A stretch of 32,132 bases of DNA, from the NCBI RefSeq assembly GCF_001613005.1, contig NZ_BDBN01000100.1, forward strand, positions 1 to 32,132, in the 5' to 3' direction. A model generated the notes under the pieces. It had not been told where the DNA came from, made no database searches, and saw only the letters and a program-made list of their open reading frames with translations. How positions within the stretch are numbered: position 1 is the first letter of the stretch; each line of letters opens with the position of its first letter. The translations under genes and the position numbers were made by a program. This stretch comes from Nocardia nova NBRC 15556 (GTDB lineage: Bacteria > Actinomycetota > Actinomycetes > Mycobacteriales > Mycobacteriaceae). Below, piece after piece: positions 8,964 to 15,396 of this stretch.

Positions 8964-9048
8964 CGGGAGCGTCTCAGCCCATCCGGTGACCACCCTGTCC
9001 GAACCCTTGGAGATTGCTGTGAGTTAGGCGCGATCGGGCGAATCGGGC
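8964..9048. repeat. Imperfect direct repeat, copy A (leader of glycosyltransferase gene)
   Basis: This segment matches 11809-11894 in the same orientation with small indels. Shared blocks are TCTCAGCCNATCCGGTGAC, CTGTCCGAAC and GCGATCGGGCGAA, and the first and last blocks are 58 and 57 bases apart in the two copies. Identity over the whole length is about 75-80% by eye. It sits directly upstream of the GTG of the glycosyltransferase gene and just beyond the 3' end of the three-gene cassette. Confidence 0.85.
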
Positions 9049-9078
9049 GCCGAATCCGTGGTTGCCCGAAGGCGATTC

Positions 9079-10971
9079 TCAGTCCGGGAGCATGACGTCG
9101 TTCGGACGCTCGATATCGGGCATCTCGGACTTGACGAACTGGTCGGTGGTCACCCATTGGGTGAAGCCCCACGGGTTGTAGATCTGCAGTTCGCCCGGCC
9201 GGGTGGCGACCACGACCACCTGGTGATAGTCACCGTCGCCCTTCGGAGCGAGCCCGATCGGGACGGGTTTGCCCGCAGTCACCGCGGCCTCGATCCGCGG
9301 CAGGGCAGCTTGTCGCGCCTCCTCGGTGGACAACGCGGCCATGTGATAGGTGCTGCCGGTGACGGGATTGAGCAGATTGTTCACCATCTTCTGGTCGCCT
9401 CGTGGATAGGGAGTGAGGTCGGAATCGAAGTTGTCGTCGAAAACTCGAACGAGCCGGTCCCGGAAGGCCTTCGGGCTGTCGTTGCCTGCGGTCGGGCCGC
9501 TGACCGCCGCGGGGCCGGTGCCTGTGGTGACACCCAGCATCAGCACCGGATCGGCATCCAGCCGGGCGATCACCGTGGACGCCGAGGTGCAGTTTCCCCT
9601 GTCCTGGGCGTAGGTGGCGGCCTTGGCCACGTCGTCGGGGGCGTAACTGAGCTCCTGCCGTCCGTCGCGTACGGTTCGGCTGTTCGCGACGTCGTTGACG
9701 TGCAGATGTTTCCAGAGCCAATAGCGGTCGTTCCCGTGCTCGTGGATCTGTTCATCGAACGCGGTGATATCGGGCAGCGAGTATCCCGCCGACAGTGCCT
9801 CCCACAGGTAAGCCGCCTCCTGCGGAGACTTGGCGTTGCTCACCAGCTTCTCGAACGAGGACCGATCATCGGATGACATCGCCGAGAGCCGCTGCGAGGC
9901 ACGTGCCAATGCCGTCGGAGTGAGGATGTCGTCGGCGGTGCCGGGCGCTCCGCCGGCTTGACCGGTGTAGGCGAGGGTTTCGGCATCGACCGGGTCCATA
10001 CCGGGCGCTTCGACGGTCCTGGCCCGTGCCGTCCGGGCTGCTGCGCCGACCGACGACGCACACGTTGTTGCCGCGGTTTCGTATGCCTTCGTCGCGGTGA
10101 TCCGGACTCGGCAGCTGTCGATGGCGTGCCTGCGGACCTCTTCGTCAGGTTTGTTGTTCAGCTGGGTGTGTGCCTTCGTGAGTCCGTCGACTCCCGTGGT
10201 GTCTTGCCGTTGTGTCTCGACGAGTGCGTCCGACCAGATGCGAAGCGCGTCGTTGGCCCAGGTGAACGCCTCGTGTGCATGCCACGCGGCACCGGCGAAG
10301 GTCGACACTGCGTCCGCGGCCGTCTCGCCGGCATGACCACGCCACGAGTCCGGCAGCTTGTCTTTTGCGACGCTCTCGAGATCGCTGTGCATGAGCTTGT
10401 ACGCCGAAGCGGCGTCGGCGAAAGCACGGGCCTGGGCATCGACGGCTGTCGTGGTTCCGGGCAACGCCGGCACCTTGAGCGCGATGTCGATCGCGGCCCG
10501 CAGATGACTTCTGTTGAGGCCCAGCTGCATCGACTCCAACGCCAACTCCAGCGCCTTCAGCCGTTCACTTTTCGCGGGCAGCGTGAGGTCCGATGGGATC
10601 TCCGAGAATTTGTCATATGAATAGGCATATGCCGTACTGAGCCCACCGACCGCCCCGACCTGGGCCAGCGTGCTCGCCACCGAGCCGATCCTCCCGGGCA
10701 GTCGGGCAGCGAGTGGCGAAACAAGTTTGCCGACGCCGGGCAATTTGCCCAGCACACCGGGTAGCGCCCGGCCGCCCACCTTGCCGACTTGCCCCACCAG
10801 AGCACCCACGCCGGCATCGACCAAGAGGTCGGTACCGGACTGGCCGTCGATCATCCCGGTGAGAACGCCGCCGACCGCTCCGCCGATGAGTGCTGCGCCC
10901 GGAATGGGGGCCAGCGAGATAGCGCCGCCGAGCAACCCGGCGCCGACGCGTTGCCAGGTCTTGCTGATCAC
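9079..10971 (-). CDS. Putative T7SS-associated effector with WXG segment and C-terminal calpain-like cysteine peptidase domain
   Basis: The 630-aa protein has three parts. Residues about 9-115 are Gly-rich and hydrophobic (glycine-zipper-like). A helical region (about 135-320) contains Trp-Arg-Gly at 210-212, as in WXG100-type ESX substrates. The C-terminal domain (about 445-620) looks like a calpain-type papain-fold peptidase: Cys461 in RGNCTSAS, His583 in YHQVVVV and Asn599 in YNPWG, the NPWG signature being typical of calpains. The GTG at 10971 overlaps the TGA of the preceding gene by four bases (GTGA), indicating translational coupling. No Sec or Tat signal is present. I infer export by an ESX system and proteolytic action on a target cell or on self. 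No immunity gene follows. Housekeeping protease or structural role are alternatives. Confidence 0.72.
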   Translation of the reverse strand: MISKTWQRVGAGLLGGAISLAPIPGAALIGGAVGGVLTGMIDGQSGTDLLVDAGVGALVGQVGKVGGRALPGVLGKLPGVGKLVSPLAARLPGRIGSVASTLAQVGAVGGLSTAYAYSYDKFSEIPSDLTLPAKSERLKALELALESMQLGLNRSHLRAAIDIALKVPALPGTTTAVDAQARAFADAASAYKLMHSDLESVAKDKLPDSWRGHAGETAADAVSTFAGAAWHAHEAFTWANDALRIWSDALVETQRQDTTGVDGLTKAHTQLNNKPDEEVRRHAIDSCRVRITATKAYETAATTCASSVGAAARTARARTVEAPGMDPVDAETLAYTGQAGGAPGTADDILTPTALARASQRLSAMSSDDRSSFEKLVSNAKSPQEAAYLWEALSAGYSLPDITAFDEQIHEHGNDRYWLWKHLHVNDVANSRTVRDGRQELSYAPDDVAKAATYAQDRGNCTSASTVIARLDADPVLMLGVTTGTGPAAVSGPTAGNDSPKAFRDRLVRVFDDNFDSDLTPYPRGDQKMVNNLLNPVTGSTYHMAALSTEEARQAALPRIEAAVTAGKPVPIGLAPKGDGDYHQVVVVATRPGELQIYNPWGFTQWVTTDQFVKSEMPDIERPNDVMLPD

Positions 10972-11378
10972 AAGGGGCTCCACGGCGTGGAGGCGCCGCG
11001 GCCGAGGGTGCGCCGCGATCGCAGCACGGCGGCCACCATCTCCAACCACCGTGCGAACGCCTCGTCGCGAGCGACATCGGGTTCGGCGTCGGGGCATGCC
11101 GCCGCCATCCAGGAACGAACCATCGCCGTCGGTTCGGTGCCGACCAGTGGTTCGGGCAGCCGCCGGGCATCGGACAGCCCCATGGCACGCACGCAGCCGG
11201 CGAGGAAGGCCACCGGATTAGGCCCCACCCCGACATCCCCCAGTTGCACCGCGGCGGCCACCGCCGCGTCGGCGAGCGCGATGCCTCGATCGTCACTGGT
11301 GTTCGACATCGCTCCGGCCACCGCCGACGCGACATCCAGGGTGCGCAGTTCGGTATCGAAGCGCCGGTCGCCGGTCAT
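10968..11378 (-). CDS. Hypothetical 136-aa protein, middle gene of the T7SS-like cassette
   Basis: I do not recognise this family. The protein is soluble, mostly helical by composition (Ala-rich segments about 15-70 and 85-125), without signal peptide or membrane segment. Its ATG at 11378 overlaps the TGA of the upstream gene (ATGA) and its own TGA overlaps the GTG of the effector gene (GTGA), so all three proteins are probably made in a fixed ratio. A GAGCGG lies just before the start. Position between a small ESX-like protein and a large effector suits a dedicated chaperone or adaptor; an immunity role is also possible because none is encoded downstream. Both ideas are inference from context. 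Confidence 0.75.
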   Translation of the reverse strand: MTGDRRFDTELRTLDVASAVAGAMSNTSDDRGIALADAAVAAAVQLGDVGVGPNPVAFLAGCVRAMGLSDARRLPEPLVGTEPTAMVRSWMAAACPDAEPDVARDEAFARWLEMVAAVLRSRRTLGRGASTPWSPL

Positions 11379-11785
11379 CCGCTCGGTGGACGGCCCGAAG
11401 GTTGGGTGACCGAAGGTACCAGCGACGGCGTCGGATCGGTGCCGCCGATGCCCATGCCGGCATCCTGGTCGGTGTCCTGGTACTTGCGCTTGACCCGAGG
11501 TAGCAAGTCCACGATGATGCCGACGGCTTTGGCGGTAATTTCGGTTTCGGTCTCCCATGCACTTCGGAAGTCCGCGCACGCCGCCGCCACCGCGCTGTCA
11601 CCCAGACCGGAGCCGTCGATGACGGTGTTCTCCAAGTTGTTCAGCAGTCTCGTCAGGCTGTCGTAGGTCAAGACCACCCCGAGGACAGCCGAATCGAAAG
11701 AGTCGGGGGCGAGATAGAGCGGCAGGCTTCTGCCATTCCCCAAATCCAAGTCGCCCACGGGCCGATAGTAGGTGTTTCGGCGCAT
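11375..11785 (-). CDS. Small WXG100/EspC-like protein with YxxxD motif, first gene of the cassette
   Basis: The 136-aa protein has two predicted helices (about 28-55 and 64-100) separated by a Gly-containing turn, with Trp77 in FRSAWETE. It then has Tyr102-x3-Asp106 (YQDTD) directly after the second helix and a Pro/Ser/Gly-rich tail. A helical hairpin followed by YxxxD/E is the general export signal of mycobacterial ESX (type VII) substrates, and the layout resembles EspC/DUF2580-type proteins. The Trp is not in a strict WXG turn, so family membership is tentative. ATG 11785 has an AGGGAAG-like ribosome site immediately upstream; a longer frame to 11902 would run through the flanking repeat and was rejected. 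It probably pairs with, or guides, the downstream effector. Confidence 0.72.
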   Translation of the reverse strand: MRRNTYYRPVGDLDLGNGRSLPLYLAPDSFDSAVLGVVLTYDSLTRLLNNLENTVIDGSGLGDSAVAAACADFRSAWETETEITAKAVGIIVDLLPRVKRKYQDTDQDAGMGIGGTDPTPSLVPSVTQPSGRPPSG

Positions 11786-11808
11786 CTTCCCTGCTGTGGG
11801 AATTTCTC

Positions 11809-11894
11809 CGGGAGAGCATCTCAGCCGATCCGGTGACCTCCTGTCCGAACCTCGGGCGTTGCCGTGAATCCCGGTGCGATCGGGCGAACCGGGC
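11809..11894. repeat. Imperfect direct repeat, copy B (leader of the T7SS-like cassette)
   Basis: This is the second copy of the repeat at 8964-9048, in the same orientation. It lies between the ketosynthase stop (11917) and the first cassette gene (start 11785). On the minus strand it contains a GGAGG (around 11836-11840) and a possible ATG, so it resembles a displaced gene leader. Copies A and B enclose the whole three-gene cassette, with an offset of about 2,847 bp. Confidence 0.85.
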
Positions 11895-11916
11895 AGACGC
11901 ACCCGGATCTGCGCGG

Positions 11917-13179
11917 TCAGTAGCGGCCGAACAGTACCGCCGCGTTGTGGCCGCCGAATCCGAAGGAGTTGTTCATCGCGAACTCGACGTCGGTGTGCCG
12001 CGGTTTGTCGTGCACGATGTCGAGCTCGATCTCCGGGTCCTGATTGTCGAGGTTGAGCGTCGGCGGGATGACCTGATCACGCAGTGTCAGCACCGAGATC
12101 GCGGCCTCGAGCGCGCCGACCGCGCCCACCGAATGCCCGAGTGCCGACTTCGGCGCGTAGACCGCCGGATGGGTGCCGATGGCGGCGGCGATGCCCTTGG
12201 CCTCGGCCAGATCGCCGATCGAGGTGCCGGTGGCGTGGGCGTTGACGTGATCGACATCGGCGGCGCTCACCCCCGCGGTCTCGATGGCCCGGCGCATCGC
12301 CCGGGCACAGCCGAGGCCCTCCGGATCGGGGGCGACCATGTGGTACCCGTCCGCGGTCAATCCGGCGCCGAGCAGCCGGGCCAGCGGTGTCGCCCCGCGC
12401 GCCAGCGCATGCTCCTCCGATTCGAGCAGCAGCAGCGCGGCGGCCTCACCGAAGACGAAACCGTCCCGGTCGCGATCGAAGGGCCGCGACGCTCGTTCGG
12501 GTTCGTCGACGCGGGAGCTGAGCGCGCGGGCCATGGTGAATCCGGCGATCGCCATCGGGTTGATGTAGCCCTCCACGCCGCCCGCGACGACCATGTCGGC
12601 ATCGCCCAGCACGATCGAGCGCCACGCGTGCACCAGCGCCTCGTTGCCCGAGGCGCACGCCGACACCGGCGTCACGAGGCTCGCGCGCGCCCCGATGTCC
12701 AGGCCGACCACGCCCGAGACGCCGTTGGGCATGCTCATCGGCACCGCGAACGGGGACACCTTGCGGTAGCCGTGTTCGCGCATGGTGTCGTGGGCTTCGA
12801 CGATGACGTCGGCGCCGCCCAGGCCGGTGCCGATGCAGACGCCGAGGCGGTCCTTGTCGACCTCGGGTGTCCCCGCGGACTCCCACAGCCGCTGACCCAT
12901 CGCGTACGACATCTGCTGGACGTAGCACATGCGGCGCTTGCGCACCCGGTCCAGGTCGGTGGTGGGGTCGTGGATCAGTTTGCCGCCGATCGCATTGGGC
13001 AGATCCTGGCGGATGATGTCCTCGTCGGTGAGGACCTTGATCCCGCTGGCGCCGGAAAGTAGCGCCTGCCAAGTACTTTCGGTATCTGCGCCGATGGAGG
13101 TGGTGATCTCCATCGCGGTGACGACTACCTCGCGGAAGCCGCCGTTGCGGGTGCTGAAATTGGTATCGAGCGTACGCAC
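11917..13179 (-). CDS. Beta-ketoacyl-ACP synthase, KasA/KasB type
   Basis: The 420-aa FabF/Kas-family condensing enzyme extends acyl-ACP with malonyl-ACP in FAS-II, the pathway that builds meromycolate chains. The catalytic set is complete: Cys175 in VSACASG, His315 in NAHATGT, Lys344 and His349 in KSALGHS. The spacing equals Mycobacterium tuberculosis KasA (Cys171, His311, Lys340, His345), and long stretches such as RLLGAG, VIPPTLN and NNSFGFGGHN match it. The N-terminal NGGFREVVVTA also aligns with KasA, supporting GTG 13179, which has a GAGG about twelve bases upstream. It stands alone here, without the usual fabD-acpM-kas cluster, so it is probably an extra paralogue. KasA versus KasB cannot be decided by eye. 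Confidence 0.92.
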   Translation of the reverse strand: MRTLDTNFSTRNGGFREVVVTAMEITTSIGADTESTWQALLSGASGIKVLTDEDIIRQDLPNAIGGKLIHDPTTDLDRVRKRRMCYVQQMSYAMGQRLWESAGTPEVDKDRLGVCIGTGLGGADVIVEAHDTMREHGYRKVSPFAVPMSMPNGVSGVVGLDIGARASLVTPVSACASGNEALVHAWRSIVLGDADMVVAGGVEGYINPMAIAGFTMARALSSRVDEPERASRPFDRDRDGFVFGEAAALLLLESEEHALARGATPLARLLGAGLTADGYHMVAPDPEGLGCARAMRRAIETAGVSAADVDHVNAHATGTSIGDLAEAKGIAAAIGTHPAVYAPKSALGHSVGAVGALEAAISVLTLRDQVIPPTLNLDNQDPEIELDIVHDKPRHTDVEFAMNNSFGFGGHNAAVLFGRY

Positions 13180-13450
13180 GGTCGTCGATTCCTCACTGTC
13201 GGTCCCTCATTTCCCCGGACACGAAACTCGGCGGCACCGGCGACCGCCGACGACCTCGCCGTCATCGGCCGGCCGACCCCGCCGCGGGGGCGGTGGTGCG
13301 CCTCGGTCAGCGTAGCCTCCGACCGCTCACGAAGGACCCGAAATGGGGATGCCGGAAATTTGCCGCGCGGGGGTACCGTTGAGGGTCACGGATGGGTGCG
13401 TCCGCAGCGGTGCGCCCGACCGGACGGGCGAGGGGAAGGGCGTGCCCGCG
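13180..13450. other. Divergent intergenic region, 271 bp
   Basis: This gap separates the ketosynthase start from the small membrane-protein gene. It should hold both promoters. I see no convincing small ORF, RNA gene or repeat in it. A possible N-terminal extension of the plus-strand frame back to 13343 has no supporting ribosome site. Confidence 0.4.
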
Positions 13451-13723
13451 ATGACTGTCAACGCTGTTCAAGACATTTTTACGGCTCAGTTGGACAACGT
13501 GGGGCCGCAGGCGCCACCGGGCGCGGGGGTGACGACGGTACTGCTTCGAAATCTCATCTGGCTGCATTTGCTGGCAACGGCGATCGCGGTCGGTTGCTGG
13601 GTCCATCTGGCGAGTCGGCGCGGGGTCGCGCGGGCCACGGTGTCGCGGGTGGCCGTCGGCGTCGTCGCGATCGGGCTGACCACCGCGGGAGCGGGGGAGA
13701 TCCTCGGCGCGGCCATGCACTGA
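13451..13723 (+). CDS. Small two-helix membrane protein, function unknown
   Basis: The 90-aa product has a short N-terminal region with PQAPPGAG, then two hydrophobic helices (about 33-52 and 62-85) separated by a basic loop (ASRRGVARAT). The start is ATG 13451, ten bases after GGGGAAGGG; GTG 13442 is an alternative. The layout of Pro/Gly-rich leader, helix, RRG loop and helix loosely recalls the TrbC/VirB2-like small membrane proteins seen in actinobacteria, but no type IV secretion genes are nearby and the resemblance is by eye only. Confidence 0.6.
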   Translation: MTVNAVQDIFTAQLDNVGPQAPPGAGVTTVLLRNLIWLHLLATAIAVGCWVHLASRRGVARATVSRVAVGVVAIGLTTAGAGEILGAAMH

Positions 13724-13750
13724 TCGCCCGTCCGCCGCTGCCGCGACTAG

Positions 13751-13775
13751 ACGTAACCAGAAATAACACGTAACC
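13751..13775. promoter_or_regulatory. Paired direct repeats ACGTAACC upstream of the EthA-like gene
   Basis: Two exact copies of ACGTAACC lie at 13751-13758 and 13768-13775, 17 bases start to start, within a locally AT-richer stretch 57-81 bp before the monooxygenase start. The spacing is near two helical turns, as for tandem binding of a regulator. No regulator gene is adjacent. Confidence 0.4.
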
Positions 13776-13831
13776 TTCGGGTATCCGGACGGCGAGGTCC
13801 GGGCTGACATTCGGACGAAACGGATACCTCA

Positions 13832-15331
13832 ATGACGCGGCATGTCGACGTGTTGATCATCGGTGCGGGCCTGTCCGGCATCGGGATGGCCTGCCATCTC
13901 AGCCGGGAGAACACCGGACGCAGCTACGCGATCCTCGAACGGCGCAGCGCGATCGGGGGCACCTGGGACCTGTTCCGCTACCCGGGCATCCGCTCGGACT
14001 CCGACATGCTCACCTTCGGCTACGGCTTCCGCCCCTGGATCGGCACCAAGGTGCTCGCCGACGGACCGCACATCCGCCAGTACATCGCCGACACCGCCGA
14101 GGAATACGGCGTCACCCGCCACATCCGCTTCGGCCGCAAGGTCGTGAAGTCGAGCTGGTCCAGCACCGAACAGCTGTGGACCACCGAGGCGCTCGACGAA
14201 CAGACCGGCGACACCGAGACCTACACCAGCAACTTCCTGGTCGGCTGCACCGGCTACTACGACTACGACCAGGGCTTTCGCCCGCAGTTCCCCGGTGAGG
14301 AGAACTTCGGCGGGCAGATCGTGCACCCCCAGCACTGGCCCGAGGACCTGGACTACCGCGGCAAGCGGGTCGTCGTCATCGGCTCCGGCGCCACTGCGAT
14401 CACGCTGGTCCCGGCCATGAGCGAGGACGCCGCGCACGTGACCATGCTGCAGCGTTCGCCCACCTACATCGCGCCGCTGCCGGCCGAGGACCCCGTCGCG
14501 GTCGGCATGAAGAAGGCCAAACTGCCCGCCGCGCTGGCCTACAAGACCGGCCGCGCCCGCAATATCGCCCTGCAGCGCGCCAGTTTCGCCCTCTCCCGCA
14601 GCAACCCCGCCCTGTCGCGGAAACTGCTCCTGCAGGCCGTGCGGGTCGCCGTCGGGCCGAACGTGGACATGCGCCACTTCAGCCCCAGCTACAACCCGTG
14701 GGATCAGCGGCTGTGCATCGTTCCCAACGGGGATCTGTTCAAGGTGCTGCGCAACGGACGCGCCTCCATCGTCACCGACCGGATCGCGACCTTCACCGAA
14801 ACCGGCATCCGCCTGGAATCCGGCGAGGAACTGCCGGCCGACATCGTGATCAGCGCGACCGGCCTCAACATCCAGATGCTCGGCGGCGCGGCGATCGATG
14901 TGGACGGCACCCCGATCGCCACCCGCGATCTGGTCGCCTACAAGGGTGCGCTGATGAGCGGGCTGCCCAACGCCATGATGATCATCGGCTACACCAACGC
15001 CTCCTGGACGCTGAAGGCCGATCTCGCCGCCGAATACTTCTGCCGCCTGCTCAATCACATGAAGGCCGAGGGGTATTCGACGTTCGTCGCCGAAGCCGAG
15101 GAAGCCGACCGGGCGCCGGAATCGATGATGGGCGGCGCGCTGACCTCCGGCTACATCGCCCGCGGCGACGCGGTCATGCCGCGCCAGGGCCGCCGCGGCC
15201 CGTGGAAGGTGATCAACAACTACTACCGCGACCGCGCGCTGCTGCGCAAAGCCGACCTCGAAGACGGCATCCTGCGCTTCGGCACCCGTTCGGCGGCCGC
15301 TCGCCCGGTCGTCGAATCCCGTTCCGCCTGA
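13832..15331 (+). CDS. EthA-like FAD-dependent Baeyer-Villiger monooxygenase
   Basis: The 499-aa enzyme uses FAD and NADPH to oxidise ketones to esters; the mycobacterial homologue EthA also activates thioamide drugs such as ethionamide. Visible motifs are the FAD-binding GAGLSG (11-16), GGTWDLFRYPGIRSDSD, the Baeyer-Villiger fingerprint FxGxxxHxxxW in FGGQIVHPQHW, and a second dinucleotide site GSGATA. Segments including HPQHWPEDLDY, TMLQRSPTYI, YNPWDQRLC, GYTNASWTLKADL and PADIVISATGLN match M. tuberculosis EthA closely from memory. The ATG at 13832 has only a weak ribosome site. No ethR-like regulator is adjacent, unlike in M. tuberculosis. Orthology versus paralogy cannot be settled here. 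Confidence 0.92.
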   Translation: MTRHVDVLIIGAGLSGIGMACHLSRENTGRSYAILERRSAIGGTWDLFRYPGIRSDSDMLTFGYGFRPWIGTKVLADGPHIRQYIADTAEEYGVTRHIRFGRKVVKSSWSSTEQLWTTEALDEQTGDTETYTSNFLVGCTGYYDYDQGFRPQFPGEENFGGQIVHPQHWPEDLDYRGKRVVVIGSGATAITLVPAMSEDAAHVTMLQRSPTYIAPLPAEDPVAVGMKKAKLPAALAYKTGRARNIALQRASFALSRSNPALSRKLLLQAVRVAVGPNVDMRHFSPSYNPWDQRLCIVPNGDLFKVLRNGRASIVTDRIATFTETGIRLESGEELPADIVISATGLNIQMLGGAAIDVDGTPIATRDLVAYKGALMSGLPNAMMIIGYTNASWTLKADLAAEYFCRLLNHMKAEGYSTFVAEAEEADRAPESMMGGALTSGYIARGDAVMPRQGRRGPWKVINNYYRDRALLRKADLEDGILRFGTRSAAARPVVESRSA

Positions 15332-15349
15332 ACATCTTCGCGCGGAACA

Positions 15350-15387
15350 CCGTCCGGTCGCGGCAGCGCACGGCCACGACCGGACGG
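15350..15387. terminator. Hairpin between convergent ethA-like and hoxX genes
   Basis: A perfect 11-bp inverted repeat (CCGTCCGGTCG with CGACCGGACGG) encloses a 16-base loop. It sits 18 bp after the EthA-like stop and 9 bp before the HoxX stop. Without a T-tract, it fits the GC-rich hairpin terminators common in actinobacteria and could serve both strands. Confidence 0.6.
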
Positions 15388-15396
15388 CCCGGGACC

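Noticed and set aside
13829..15058. Minus-strand frame of 409 codons opposite the EthA-like gene
   Set aside because: The plus strand encodes a complete, well-conserved monooxygenase; the antisense product has no family features.
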